A stretch of 64,000 nt of DNA from Imperialibacter sp. EC-SDR9 (GTDB taxonomy: Bacteria > Bacteroidota > Bacteroidia > Cytophagales > Cyclobacteriaceae): positions 124,001 to 188,000 of the forward strand of contig NZ_LR701580.1 of assembly GCF_902498805.1 (NCBI RefSeq), read 5' to 3'. This document shows, piece after piece, positions 9,739-19,259 of the stretch. A model generated the notes under the pieces. That model saw nothing but the letters and a program-made list of their open reading frames with translations, was not told the origin of the DNA and did not search any database. The position numbers were made by a program, and so were the translations under genes. Each line of letters begins with the position of its first letter. Within the stretch, counting starts at the first letter, position 1.

Positions 9739-10953
9739 ATGTCCGAAAAACGTCCGGCCGCCCTCGGCTTTATTTTTATTACGCTTCTTATAGACGTTAC
9801 CGGGCTGGGCATCATTATACCAGTGCTGCCCAGCCTTATCAAAGAGCTTATCAATGGAGACCTTAGCCAGGCGGCCCAGTATGGTGGCTGGTTATTGTTT
9901 GCTTACGCTGGCATGCAGTTTCTGTTTGCCCCTGTGTTGGGCGGGCTGAGTGACCATTTTGGCCGCAGACCTGTGCTGCTTGCCTCGCTGTTTGGGTTCG
10001 GACTCGATTATTTGCTGTTAGCATTCGCTCCTAATATTTGGTGGCTTTTTGTTGGTCGCTTGCTGGCGGGGGTAACCGGTGCCAGCTTCACAACAGCATC
10101 GGCCTACATCGCCGACATAAGCACGCCTGAAAAAAGAGCACAGAACTTCGGAATCATAGGGGCTGCGTTTGGCCTTGGTTTTATCATAGGCCCCGTGATT
10201 GGCGGCTTACTAGGTCAGTACGGCTCAAGAGTCCCTTTCTTTGCTGCTGCTGCATTGGCGTTGCTCAACTGGCTCTACGGCTATTTTGTGCTGCCTGAGT
10301 CGCTCCCAGCCGATAAAAGGCGGCCTTTCAGTATCCGTCGGGCCAATCCGTTGGGCTCATTGAAAGCCTTGCAAAAGTACCCCAAGGTGCTCGGCCTGGT
10401 GGGCGCTTTCTTTTTTATCTATCTGGCCGGGCATGTCAACCAAAGTACCTGGGCTTATTTCACTATGCTTGAGTTTGGTTGGAATGAGGCCTGGGTTGGC
10501 TATTCGCTGGGCTTTGTAGGGTTAACCGTTGCTATTGTGCAAGGAGGACTTATCCGCATTGTGGTGCCGAGAATAGGGCAGTGGAATGCCGTGTTCGTTG
10601 GCATGTTTTTTTATATTTTCGGCTTTATCCTTTTTGCATTTGCATCGCAGGGCTGGATGATGTTCGCCATTATGGTGCCCTTTGCCTTAGGTGGTTTCGC
10701 CGGCCCCTCGCTGCAAAGCCTGATCTCCGGACAGGTGCCATCCAATGAGCAAGGGGAGCTACAGGGAGCGTTGACCAGCATGACCAGCGTAACGTCCATC
10801 ATCGGGCCTCCATTGATGACCAACCTCTTTGCCTATTTCACAGGCGAAAACCCAATCGTTTATTTCCCGGGAGCAGCTTTTCTGGCTGCGGCTGTCATTA
10901 CGGTGGTGGCTGTTTTTCTGGCCATCCCTTCATTCAACAAAAGAAATTCTTGA
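9739..10953 (+). CDS. MFS exporter of the TCR/Tet family
   Basis: A 404-aa, 12-helix major facilitator. Motif A is [14 protein letters not shown] between helices 2 and 3. Antiporter motif [17 protein letters not shown], is in helix 5. The intracellular loop at about residues 190-210 separates the halves. The general layout follows TetA-class drug/proton antiporters (opening [18 protein letters not shown]). Chromosomal relatives are frequent in Bacteroidota and are usually not shown to confer tetracycline resistance, so substrate is left open. It converges on sdaA with only 2 bp between stops, so there is no room for a private terminator. Confidence 0.8.
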   Translation: MSEKRPAALGFIFITLLIDVTGLGIIIPVLPSLIKELINGDLSQAAQYGGWLLFAYAGMQFLFAPVLGGLSDHFGRRPVLLASLFGFGLDYLLLAFAPNIWWLFVGRLLAGVTGASFTTASAYIADISTPEKRAQNFGIIGAAFGLGFIIGPVIGGLLGQYGSRVPFFAAAALALLNWLYGYFVLPESLPADKRRPFSIRRANPLGSLKALQKYPKVLGLVGAFFFIYLAGHVNQSTWAYFTMLEFGWNEAWVGYSLGFVGLTVAIVQGGLIRIVVPRIGQWNAVFVGMFFYIFGFILFAFASQGWMMFAIMVPFALGGFAGPSLQSLISGQVPSNEQGELQGALTSMTSVTSIIGPPLMTNLFAYFTGENPIVYFPGAAFLAAAVITVVAVFLAIPSFNKRNS

Positions 10954-10955
10954 TC

Positions 10956-11861
10956 TCAATTTTCGGCATCATCATCCAGGATTTCAATATCATGGATGAG
11001 AACCTTTTTGGCTATTGATCGCCCGGTAGGTGTGGTGGCAAGTCCTCCCTCTGCCGTTTCCTTGTAGCGGCTTTCCATCGCCTGGCCTATTTCGCCCATG
11101 GCCTCCACACACTCGTCCACAGGAATGACACTACTTACGTCGGAAATAGCGATTTGCGCCGAGGAGTTGGCAATGGCTGCTGCACTGGCGTTGCGCACTA
11201 CGCAGGGCACTTCTACCAGCCCTGCCACGGGGTCGCACACAAGACCGAGCATGCACTGGACCGTGATAGCCACAGCGTTGAAAACCTGATCAACGCTACC
11301 TCCAAGACAATAAACGATGGCTCCGGCAGCCATGGCCCCGGCGCTGCCTGTTTCTGCCTGGCAGCCGCCTACTGCGCCGGAAATGGAGGCCTTCTGCTCC
11401 ATGATCAAGGCAATGCCTGCGCCCACCAGTAAGCCTTCCAAAATCTTCCGATCGTCCAGCTGATGAAGCTCCTGCAGTGTAACCAGCGTTCCGGGCAGGA
11501 TGCCCGAAGCACCGGCTGTAGGTGCCGCCACCACCCGGCCCATGCAAGAATTGACCTCTTTGGCAGCCAGGGCCCGTGAAATCAGCACTTGAAATTCCTT
11601 TGACAGGACAGTGATGGGGTTATTGTATACTTTTTTTGCTCCGTTGTTGATCATCCCTGAGCGGGAGGTCATATTCTCAGTGAGCCCCGTTTGGACGGCC
11701 TCCTTCATCACCTCATAGGCCCTTTGGAGTCCGTTCCAAATTTCCTCTTCCGTTTTATTCTTTTGCTGGATCTCGTATTCGATGACAGGCTCAAAAAGCT
11801 TAATGCTTCTGTCCTGGCAATCTTTCTTCCAGCTGGCGAAGCTTTCAAATAAGATACTCAT
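10956..11861 (-). CDS. sdaAA: L-serine ammonia-lyase, iron-sulfur type, alpha subunit
   Basis: Converts L-serine to pyruvate and ammonia with a [4Fe-4S] cluster. The 301-aa chain carries three cluster cysteines with exactly the spacing of the family: GGCQAE, then 41 residues, then LVCDPV, then 10 residues, then VPC. The conserved PTAGASGILPG motif near residue 113 is also present. Only the alpha domain is encoded; single-chain enzymes are about 450 aa, so a beta subunit (SdaAB) must be elsewhere in the genome. It is monocistronic, converging on the MFS gene and diverging from hemE. Confidence 0.9.
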   Translation of the reverse strand: MSILFESFASWKKDCQDRSIKLFEPVIEYEIQQKNKTEEEIWNGLQRAYEVMKEAVQTGLTENMTSRSGMINNGAKKVYNNPITVLSKEFQVLISRALAAKEVNSCMGRVVAAPTAGASGILPGTLVTLQELHQLDDRKILEGLLVGAGIALIMEQKASISGAVGGCQAETGSAGAMAAGAIVYCLGGSVDQVFNAVAITVQCMLGLVCDPVAGLVEVPCVVRNASAAAIANSSAQIAISDVSSVIPVDECVEAMGEIGQAMESRYKETAEGGLATTPTGRSIAKKVLIHDIEILDDDAEN

Positions 11862-11973
11862 AATGGGTCATTTGTTGTTCAACAAAGATAACGAAAAAGG
11901 AACCCGGAACCGTTTTGCCCCCAAGTGTCTATTTGTCTTGATAAAATCTGAATGGAAATATGCAAAGCCTGAC

Positions 11974-11981
11974 TAACTTTG
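11974..11981 (+). promoter_or_regulatory. -7 box directly before the hemE start codon
   Basis: TAACTTTG is a perfect TAnnTTTG box and is followed by only four bases (CCCC) before the hemE ATG. Transcription would begin at or next to the start codon, giving a leaderless or nearly leaderless mRNA. No clear TTTG sits at the -33 position. Confidence 0.4.
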
Positions 11982-11985
11982 CCCC

Positions 11986-13017
11986 ATGCAATTGAAGAAC
12001 GACCTGATCCTCCGGGCTGCCAGAGGAGAGAAAACGGAGAGGACACCGGTATGGATGATGCGGCAAGCAGGCAGGATTTTGCCAGAATACAGGGCCGTGC
12101 GAAACAGCCTGAGCGGATTCATTGAATTGGTAAAAACACCGCAGTTTGCTGCAGAAGTAACAGTGCAACCGGTAGACATTCTGGGAGTAGACGCTGCCAT
12201 TATCTTTTCCGACATTTTGGTGATACCAGAGGCCATGGGATGCTCCTACGAAATGGTGGAGAAGAGAGGGCCAACTTTCCCCAAAACGATAAAGACTGAG
12301 AAAGATATAGACGAATTGCGTATCGCCGACGGCGAAACCGATTTGGGCTATGTGATAGAGGCCATCAAGCTTACCAATAAAGAGCTGGCCGGCCGAGTAC
12401 CTTTAATAGGATTCGCCGGCGCCCCATGGACACTATTTTCTTATATGGTGGAGGGTTCTGGCAGCAAGACATTCTCAAAAGCCAGGGGTTTTTTGTACAC
12501 CGAACCGGCATTGGCACATAAGGCGCTTGAAAAGATCACACAAAGCACCATCAGCTACCTGAAGGCTCAGGTAAAAGCAGGTGCCCACATGTTGCAGATA
12601 TTCGATTCGTGGGCAGGTGTATTGCCGCCTCAGCATTACAGAGAATTCTCGCTCGCTTATATCAGGAAAATATGCGAGGCTATTCCGGAGGTGCCGGTCA
12701 CAGTTTTTGCCAAAGGCGCCTTTTTTTCACTTGAAGAAATTGGCCAACTGCCTTGCGCTACGGTTGGCCTCGACTGGAACATGGACGTGGGCGAGTCGAG
12801 GGCAAAAGTGGGAGCCAGCAAAACACTACAGGGCAACCTCGACCCCTGTGCCCTCTATGGGAGCTTTGCAGAGATAGAGAAGGCGACAAAAAGCATGTTG
12901 AAGGCCTTTGGGCCTCAGCGTCATATCGCCAACCTGGGTCACGGCGTTTATCCTGATACCGACCCTGAAAAGGTGAAGTGCTTTATCGAAACAGTGAAGG
13001 AGTACAGCCACCGCTAA
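11986..13017 (+). CDS. hemE: Uroporphyrinogen decarboxylase
   Basis: Decarboxylates the four acetate side chains of uroporphyrinogen III to give coproporphyrinogen III in haem synthesis, in the cytoplasm. The 343-aa length is normal. The N-terminal signature [18 protein letters not shown] (residues about 19-36) contains the substrate-binding Arg residues. [14 protein letters not shown] carries the key Asp near residue 72, and [16 protein letters not shown] and [12 protein letters not shown] are conserved barrel segments. The last four bases overlap the convergent histidine kinase gene. Other haem genes are not adjacent. Confidence 0.95.
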   Translation: MQLKNDLILRAARGEKTERTPVWMMRQAGRILPEYRAVRNSLSGFIELVKTPQFAAEVTVQPVDILGVDAAIIFSDILVIPEAMGCSYEMVEKRGPTFPKTIKTEKDIDELRIADGETDLGYVIEAIKLTNKELAGRVPLIGFAGAPWTLFSYMVEGSGSKTFSKARGFLYTEPALAHKALEKITQSTISYLKAQVKAGAHMLQIFDSWAGVLPPQHYREFSLAYIRKICEAIPEVPVTVFAKGAFFSLEEIGQLPCATVGLDWNMDVGESRAKVGASKTLQGNLDPCALYGSFAEIEKATKSMLKAFGPQRHIANLGHGVYPDTDPEKVKCFIETVKEYSHR

Positions 13018-15380
13018 CTTGCCTGCGAAAGATATTTGATCAGTTTTTCGTGGAGATCCTCGGGCACAAAGGGCTTGGTGACGATGTCGTTCATGCCAAC
13101 AGTGAAAATCTGATCCCGGATGTCTGAGGGGATGGCGGCGGTAATGGCGATGATGGGCGTTTTCGCATCCGTTTCCCTGATTTTTTCCGTGGCCTTGTAA
13201 CCATCCATAACTGGCATCTGAAGATCCATCAGGATAATATCAAAAGGCGTGGCTCTGTGCTTTTCAACGGCTATCTGGCCATTGACTGCAATTTCTATAT
13301 TGGCTCCCCACTTTTGCAAAAACTTTTTGATGACCAGCACATTCACCTTGTTGTCTTCCACCACTAATATTTTCTTGCTCTCCACAATGTTTCTGTCGAT
13401 TACTTTGGGCACGACAGGGGCGGGTAATTTTTCTGCCGTTCTCACCAGGCCAAACCATTGACTAAAATAGAATCGGGAACCTTCGCCAGGAGTGCTGACA
13501 AACTGAATATCGGAGCCTTGCAGTGTCAGCAGCCGCCTGATGATGCTGAGGCCAAGCCCTGTTCCTCCGTACTCCCGGGTGGTGGAAGCGTTGCCCTGCG
13601 AAAAGCTTTCAAAAATCATCTCACTCTGACTCTCTTTTATGCCAATGCCACTATCAATCACCTCAAATAGCAACTTGACGCTGTCGCTTTCTTTTTCCTC
13701 CAGCGAAACCTTAAGGCGGACAAAGCCCGACGCCGTGAACTTGAAAGCATTGTCCAAAAGGTTGACCAACACCTGCGACAGCCGGGCTTTATCGCAAAGA
13801 ATGTCATCGGGGACGTCGTCGGCTATTTGAAGTTGAAAGTCCAGTTGCTTCTGTTTAGCAGTTTTTTCAAATGAGGTGTAAACCGATCGAAGGAATTCTT
13901 TAAGAGATATTTTTTCCGTAGAAAAGTCGATTTGACCCGAGTCGATTTTACTAAAATCAAGTAGCTCGGTGATCAGGTTCATGAGTCGCTCGGCTGAAAA
14001 CTTAAGTGTATTCAGGCTTTCCTTTTGTGTCTGCTTGGGCTTGTCCTCAATCAAAAAGTTGGTCATGCCCAACACGGCATTCAATGGGGTTCTCATTTCG
14101 TGAGACATGGTCGAAAGGAACTCCGTGCGGGCCCTGGAAGCCTTTTCCGCTTGCTCTTTGGCTTCCTTAAGATTTTGTGCAAACCGAAATGACAGGATAA
14201 GGCCCTGACAAAAGAAGAAGAGGATGTGGGCAATGAAATTAAACAGAACAATTCTCGGTGTTAGGTCAAAATACACCAGTACATTATAGCCCACTATCGC
14301 AAAAACGATCAGTTTTGCCACAAGTGCATATACAGCTGCCGGCCTCTTGTGTATGACAGCCATCACCACTATGTATATTCCGTAGCAAATAGCCAGCAGA
14401 AGAACATAGAGATAGTAGGGAAGGATAGAAGTAAACAGGAGGATAGGGCCTGCCACTGTCAACAAGCTTATGCCCAAAGTGACCCATAGAAAGACAGAGA
14501 AAACAGGCTTGTATACTTCTTCGGGATAAAGACTGATGATGTAACGGACAAAGAAATAGAGACCCATAAATACGCTGAGGTGCTCGAGCCTTAGCAGTAG
14601 AGAAAAAGGCATCTCCCACACTGCGTTGATAGCATAGATATCCGAACCGATATTTCTATAGGCGTATACCAGGCAAAACAGCGCAAAGTAAAGCATGGGC
14701 TTGTCGTGCCGCCCAAATAGGTAGAGTCCAAAAAAGAAAAACCCACCCATGAACATGGCGCCTGCCAAAATCCAGTCGTAAGCCAGCTCCACTTCTTTGG
14801 CTCGGGCCAATTGCATTTCCTCACCAAGGGTAATACTTTGGGAACTTCCGCCTTTTCTATGAATAAAATTGGAGACTTGAAGCACCAGGTGAAGTGTATC
14901 TGCCTTTTCTCTCAGCGGCTTTGTTTTTGGATAAGACTGAGGCTGCGATTCTTCCCTGGTTTTTCCAACAATGCCGTTTTTTGAAAACACCTCGCCGTTG
15001 ATGAATAGCTGGTAGCTGGTGAAAAAGTCTTCTACCCACATGAGCAAGGCAGGATGGTCTTTGGGTAAAAGAACAGTAAGAGAGTAGGTGGCGTAGCCTG
15101 CTCTGCTTAGCTCGATACCGTCCACCTCCGCATTGTTCCAAATCCTGGGAAACTGAAAGTAGTGGGGAGGTTTTTTGGCTAACTCAGCACCTTCTGGTTC
15201 GAGCAATTCTTTCCAGTAAAAGCCCCATTCTCCATCCAGCTTTATTGGGCCATCCCGCAAAAAATCCCAGCCCCTCAAGTCCAATGTCCCCTTCGTTGCT
15301 GTTGGTTTTTCAGCATCTGCGTGCAGGGAAAATGAAATAAAAGTGGTGAGGACTCCAACAAAAAATAAAAATCTCGACAT
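13014..15380 (-). CDS. Hybrid sensor histidine kinase with 7TMR-DISM sensor
   Basis: A 788-aa hybrid two-component kinase. A signal peptide (about 1-22) leads to a periplasmic jelly-roll like 7TMR-DISMED domain (residues about 30-170, with [14 protein letters not shown]), of the kind that may bind carbohydrate. Seven hydrophobic helices follow (about 195-400), then HisKA with the phospho-acceptor His in [14 protein letters not shown] near residue 425. The HATPase domain has a G2 box, [13 protein letters not shown]. The C-terminal receiver has its Asp in [14 protein letters not shown] near residue 719. No response regulator lies next to it, so output is probably through a phosphorelay. It overlaps hemE by 4 bp. 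Confidence 0.88.
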   Translation of the reverse strand: MSRFLFFVGVLTTFISFSLHADAEKPTATKGTLDLRGWDFLRDGPIKLDGEWGFYWKELLEPEGAELAKKPPHYFQFPRIWNNAEVDGIELSRAGYATYSLTVLLPKDHPALLMWVEDFFTSYQLFINGEVFSKNGIVGKTREESQPQSYPKTKPLREKADTLHLVLQVSNFIHRKGGSSQSITLGEEMQLARAKEVELAYDWILAGAMFMGGFFFFGLYLFGRHDKPMLYFALFCLVYAYRNIGSDIYAINAVWEMPFSLLLRLEHLSVFMGLYFFVRYIISLYPEEVYKPVFSVFLWVTLGISLLTVAGPILLFTSILPYYLYVLLLAICYGIYIVVMAVIHKRPAAVYALVAKLIVFAIVGYNVLVYFDLTPRIVLFNFIAHILFFFCQGLILSFRFAQNLKEAKEQAEKASRARTEFLSTMSHEMRTPLNAVLGMTNFLIEDKPKQTQKESLNTLKFSAERLMNLITELLDFSKIDSGQIDFSTEKISLKEFLRSVYTSFEKTAKQKQLDFQLQIADDVPDDILCDKARLSQVLVNLLDNAFKFTASGFVRLKVSLEEKESDSVKLLFEVIDSGIGIKESQSEMIFESFSQGNASTTREYGGTGLGLSIIRRLLTLQGSDIQFVSTPGEGSRFYFSQWFGLVRTAEKLPAPVVPKVIDRNIVESKKILVVEDNKVNVLVIKKFLQKWGANIEIAVNGQIAVEKHRATPFDIILMDLQMPVMDGYKATEKIRETDAKTPIIAITAAIPSDIRDQIFTVGMNDIVTKPFVPEDLHEKLIKYLSQAS

Positions 15381-15498
15381 CTTAGCCCCTTAAAGGGATT
15401 CAATATAGGCTTAATAGTTCAACAAATGGCCGTGCGAGCTGGTTGAATAAGTTCCGAATATAATTGTTTTCGACGAATACCTAACGGCAGATCAACCC

Positions 15499-16734
15499 AT
15501 GGTTACTTCAGATATTGACATACTAAGAAAGGTAATAGTCCATCGCCCTGATCAGGGAATAGAATGGGTAACTCCGTTCAACAAGGCTGAGCTCTTGTAT
15601 GATGACATTGTTTTCTTACCCAAAATGCAGGAGGAGCACAGCTTGCTTACCGGCGTACTTTCGTTTTTTGCAGGGAAAGAAAATGTGCTAGAGTTCACAG
15701 ACCTGTTGACAGATATTTTGACCGATGCGAAGCTAAGGTCACAATTGCTCGATGAGGTGTTTAAGCTGGAGAGTCTGACGCCCGACACACAGTTGGTGTT
15801 GCAACAACTTTCACCAGAAAACCTGGCCAAGGCCCTTATTAGTGGATACAAGACGAGCGGAAATGTTTTGCTCAACCCAGTGCCCAACCTTATTTTCACC
15901 CGGGACATTGGCGCTGTGGTGAACAATTATGTAATCACCTGCCAGGCTGAAAAAATGCCCCGCAAAAGAGAGAACATTCTTACCTGGTTCATCACCCATC
16001 ACCACCCGGTATTTGTAAAAGTGGGTTACAAATATCTTGACTTGTGCACTTCGTCGGATCACCTGGCTACGACACTTTCCAACAGAGCGGAGACAATTGA
16101 GGGGGGCGACATTATTCATTTAAGTCCATCGCATTTGCTCATTGGGTGCAGCGAGAGAACAAACATGGTGGCGCTCTGGAGAATAAGGGAGCAGCTGCGT
16201 GAGCACAAGGTGGTGGAGAAGTTTACCATCGTAGATATTCCCAAGGAAGAATATTGCATGCATATAGACACTATTTTCTCCAAGGTGAACACGCACGATT
16301 ATGTGCTCTACGAACATGTGCTGCAGGATCCCACTCAAATTAGTATAGAAAGCTTCGACTTGCAGGGCAACACCTCCCAGCGATTTGATACCATCAAGGA
16401 TTTGATACTGGCCGAAGACGCCGGGGCCAGGTTTGTGTCGTGCGGCAATGGGGAGCACCCGTTCGATCAGCGGGAGCAATGGAGCAGCGCCTGCAATTTT
16501 GTGGCCGTAAGGCCTGGTGTGGCAGTTACTTACCGCCGGAACACCAAAACCATCGAAGGCTTTCAGCAGCTTGGATATACCGTCATCCCTGCTGAGCAAT
16601 TTCTACAGCAGGCCACCGAAGGCAAGATTGACAAAGAGAAGATTCAAAATACCATCATCACCATTCCTGCCGGTGAGCTTAGCCGTGGCAGTGGCGGGCC
16701 GCATTGCCTCACATTCCCTATTGAGAGAGGATAG
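15499..16734 (+). CDS. arcA: Arginine deiminase
   Basis: Hydrolyses L-arginine to citrulline and ammonia. The 411-aa chain has the guanidino-group-modifying fold signatures: FTRD near residue 132, EGGD near 199, the catalytic His in MHIDTIF near 253, and the nucleophilic Cys in GGPHCLTFP near 402. Length and motif order match bacterial arginine deiminases. No ornithine carbamoyltransferase, carbamate kinase or arginine/ornithine antiporter is adjacent, so it is not part of a classic arc energy operon and may serve nitrogen salvage instead. It diverges from the histidine kinase, 118 bp away. Confidence 0.85.
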   Translation: MVTSDIDILRKVIVHRPDQGIEWVTPFNKAELLYDDIVFLPKMQEEHSLLTGVLSFFAGKENVLEFTDLLTDILTDAKLRSQLLDEVFKLESLTPDTQLVLQQLSPENLAKALISGYKTSGNVLLNPVPNLIFTRDIGAVVNNYVITCQAEKMPRKRENILTWFITHHHPVFVKVGYKYLDLCTSSDHLATTLSNRAETIEGGDIIHLSPSHLLIGCSERTNMVALWRIREQLREHKVVEKFTIVDIPKEEYCMHIDTIFSKVNTHDYVLYEHVLQDPTQISIESFDLQGNTSQRFDTIKDLILAEDAGARFVSCGNGEHPFDQREQWSSACNFVAVRPGVAVTYRRNTKTIEGFQQLGYTVIPAEQFLQQATEGKIDKEKIQNTIITIPAGELSRGSGGPHCLTFPIERG

Positions 16735-16766
16735 GTTGGGGGACGTAAAAGTGCTGTTTGTTTATG

Positions 16767-17183
16767 TTAGGCCATGTTTTTTTGGCTGACCAAAATAAAT
16801 AGTGAAACGGCGAAGCAAGCCAGGGCAAACAGAAAGGTGCCCAGCATACCATATTGAAGCGCAGCATTTTGAGACCCTTGCGGATAGATTACCTGCAATA
16901 CTGAGCGTGTTCCCCACAAGACAACTGAAACAGAGAGCATCGTGGCAAGTGAAAACTGATCCCGGGGCTCCCGATAGACAAAGATCAAATTCACGATTCC
17001 CAATAACACCAGCGCCAGCGAAAAGAAAACATTAACAGCCCGCACAGCGACCACCAACTCGGTTGCACTTTTGTCTATATAGGAGTACCAGTTCCATATT
17101 TTAGGAACAAAAAAGTGCCATATGCCGAACCCAATGGAAATCGCACTGCCGACGGTTGTCAAAATTGTTGCAACTAATTTCAT
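16767..17183 (-). CDS. Small four-helix membrane protein, unknown
   Basis: A 138-aa protein with about four hydrophobic segments (TILTTVGSAISIGFGIWHFF, AVNVFFSLALVLLGIVNLIF, ATMLSVSVVLWGTRSVLQVI, FLFALACFAVSLFILV) and short polar loops. It has no signal-type cleavage site and no catalytic motif, and I do not recognise the family. It lies alone, convergent with arcA across 32 bp. Confidence 0.55.
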   Translation of the reverse strand: MKLVATILTTVGSAISIGFGIWHFFVPKIWNWYSYIDKSATELVVAVRAVNVFFSLALVLLGIVNLIFVYREPRDQFSLATMLSVSVVLWGTRSVLQVIYPQGSQNAALQYGMLGTFLFALACFAVSLFILVSQKNMA

Positions 17184-17230
17184 ATCAAGCTGACAATTCT
17201 AATTGTAAGGGTCTGATTGCAAACACCACC

Positions 17231-17257
17231 GTTCTGGCGGGGTGTCCTCACCCGCCG
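17231..17257 (+). repeat. Solitary REP-like hairpin
   Basis: GTTC followed by the stem GGCGGG (17236-17241) and its complement CCCGCC (17251-17256) around a loop containing TGTCCTC. It matches the element at 52711-52739 almost base for base, with paired stem changes, and resembles the hairpins beside the RAYT gene at 34830-35351. It sits just past the stop of the gene at 17248-19089, overlapping its last codons. Confidence 0.55.
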
Positions 17258-19089
17258 ACTTTTACCAACACCGCCCAATCCTTTTCTGGCTCCGAAGGTG
17301 GGTTTCCCAGCGAACGCACCTCGCCTCCTTCTACTGTCTGGATATCGCTTTGCTGTAGCTCACCTCCAGTTCTTGGGTTATACCAGCTTACGGAATAGCT
17401 TCCTTCAGCGCCGGTCAGGTCGATAGAGGCTTCTCCTCCCAGCGGCAAAAACACCGCATAGACTTCTCCCGGCTTGGCCAGGCAGTACGTGTTCTCTCCC
17501 GATAGTTCATCGTGGCTTTCCATTTCCACAAAAGGCAGGTGTGTCTGGAAAAAGTCGAGGCCGGCTTTGGTATAGTCCCACATGCGGTCTCTTGAGCGCC
17601 AGTCCTCGCAGCCCAGGTCGTTGTCGTGGTTGAGATAGCCGAAGTACCACTCCACGCCGCCGCCGCCAGCCATCAGGTTGCCCCAAAGCACCGACACCCT
17701 CACAGTGTCCTGGTTATTGTCTTCCCGGTCGTCGGGATCCAGCCCACGATTAGCGGGCCCAATTTCGTCGATATTCACTATCCAGGGGTGATCAGCCTCA
17801 GCTGACTTTTCTACCCATCGTTTTGTGTCCTCATGAGCATCGCCGATGTATCCGATCTGGATCGATGGACCGTCGAGGCTTGGGTGACCCAGCAGCCTGT
17901 CGAACATTTCGTGACGCAGCTCCTTGTGAGAGTGGGTGTGAATTACCACGTAGTTTTGGTAGGGGTCGTGGGTTTTGAAATAGTCGGTCATGGCCTTCTG
18001 CTGCTCGGTGGTTTGCCCGTTGGGGCTGAAGCTGGCTGGGCCGTTTTCCTCGCCCATGTTCCAGGTCACGGCCAGGTGGTGGCCAAAGCGGGCGATCAGC
18101 TCCCGGTAGTAAAGCTTCCGCTGCGGGCCGGTGTCGCCATCGTCGAGCAGCTTTTCGTTTTCTGTTTCCTGGGTCACTATGTGAAGCATGATGCCCTTGC
18201 GCTCCATGTGGTCGAACACCACCTCCCACTGGTCGAGCTTGCTACAATCGAAGCGGCTGCGCTCGTCGTAGTCCGTGTAGGGCCATGTATCTTTGCCGTC
18301 ACCTTCGATGTTCATCGTGAGGAAATAGATGGAATTCATGCCCTTGCTGGCCAGGTAGTTGATGCCGCCGATCAGGTTTTTGCCCTTGTCGCCCTGCCAG
18401 GTAGGGTCACCTGCTTGCCAGTCGGCAGCATGAGGGGTGTAATTGTGCAAAGTGGCTTTATTCTCTGCTTCGCCCGACCTGTTTTCGCCTTCCGTTTCTT
18501 TATGAGTGCCATCGAAGTCGGCATAGCCGAGCAGGTCTTCCGGGCTGTCGGCTCCGCCTTTCAGAAAGTACTCGCCGGATTCCTGAAACTGCAGGTAGCG
18601 CTCCCTCACGTAGGTCAGGCGACCCTTGGCCCGAAGGTCGGGAAGTTGGTAGTTGCCCGCTGCCACTATGAGTTTACCTTCCTCACCATCAAAGGCAACG
18701 GGTTCGCCCGCCTGTGGATCATCATCCACGGCTATATTGGCACCCTTGCGAAACGAAACCTGATAAGTCCATTCGCCTTCTTCATCAGGACGGAAATGCA
18801 CCTTCCACACGTTGCCAGCGGTAGCGCTACTTTCACCAGCGTTGCCATCGGCCGCATAGTAGCCCGGCACCAGCATCTTCTTCAGCCCTTTGGAAAAGAC
18901 CACGTTCAGCCGGTAGTCGGTGAAGGGATTGTCAGCAGCGTCTTCGGCTGTTTCAGGCCCGGCGAAACTGAGGGTGACTTTGTCCCATTTGGTGGCCTGC
19001 AGAGGTTCTTTTTGAGTGCAATTGGTAAGCAGCGCTAAAAATAGGGCTGCTGATAGCAGAGTAGCAGAAAGTTTGTGCATAGTAGGCAT
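17248..19089 (-). CDS. DUF5060 / collagen-binding-domain glycoside hydrolase-like lipoprotein
   Basis: A 613-aa lipoprotein; the signal peptide ends in the lipobox LLTNC (Cys near residue 24). An alternative start at 19080 removes three residues. Residues about 30-135 look like an N-terminal DUF5060 beta domain (VWKVHFRPDEEGEWTYQVSF). About 150-510 form a barrel-like region with candidate acidic catalytic residues in TWNMGEENGP and IVNIDEIGPANRG. The last 90 residues (SVSWYNPRTGGELQQ) match the putative collagen-binding domain usually found in these proteins. It probably cleaves a polysaccharide at the cell surface. The gene is visibly GC-richer than the serpin side. Substrate unknown. Confidence 0.7.
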   Translation of the reverse strand: MPTMHKLSATLLSAALFLALLTNCTQKEPLQATKWDKVTLSFAGPETAEDAADNPFTDYRLNVVFSKGLKKMLVPGYYAADGNAGESSATAGNVWKVHFRPDEEGEWTYQVSFRKGANIAVDDDPQAGEPVAFDGEEGKLIVAAGNYQLPDLRAKGRLTYVRERYLQFQESGEYFLKGGADSPEDLLGYADFDGTHKETEGENRSGEAENKATLHNYTPHAADWQAGDPTWQGDKGKNLIGGINYLASKGMNSIYFLTMNIEGDGKDTWPYTDYDERSRFDCSKLDQWEVVFDHMERKGIMLHIVTQETENEKLLDDGDTGPQRKLYYRELIARFGHHLAVTWNMGEENGPASFSPNGQTTEQQKAMTDYFKTHDPYQNYVVIHTHSHKELRHEMFDRLLGHPSLDGPSIQIGYIGDAHEDTKRWVEKSAEADHPWIVNIDEIGPANRGLDPDDREDNNQDTVRVSVLWGNLMAGGGGVEWYFGYLNHDNDLGCEDWRSRDRMWDYTKAGLDFFQTHLPFVEMESHDELSGENTYCLAKPGEVYAVFLPLGGEASIDLTGAEGSYSVSWYNPRTGGELQQSDIQTVEGGEVRSLGNPPSEPEKDWAVLVKVGG

Positions 19090-19259
19090 TAGGTATGTTT
19101 AATGGGTTGAACTTACGATAAATTGGGTAGAAGGCATAGCTGCTTGTTTTGGGAGCGGCCAAATTGTATATGATGACTCGAAAAAGGAATTATCTTGATT
19201 GAAAATACAAGGGAAGTATGAGCCAGGGCCATACCGATTTGCTAGCCACAAATACTTGC

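Noticed and set aside
9739-10953. Tetracycline resistance determinant
   Set aside because: The protein has the TCR/Tet MFS pattern but sits in core chromosome without mobile context; many such exporters have other substrates.
17833-19038. 401-aa open frame on the plus strand opposite the DUF5060-type lipoprotein gene
   Set aside because: It is a codon-bias shadow of a GC-rich gene: valine/alanine-heavy, with no domain, no signal and no start context, and the minus-strand gene has a lipobox and recognisable domains.
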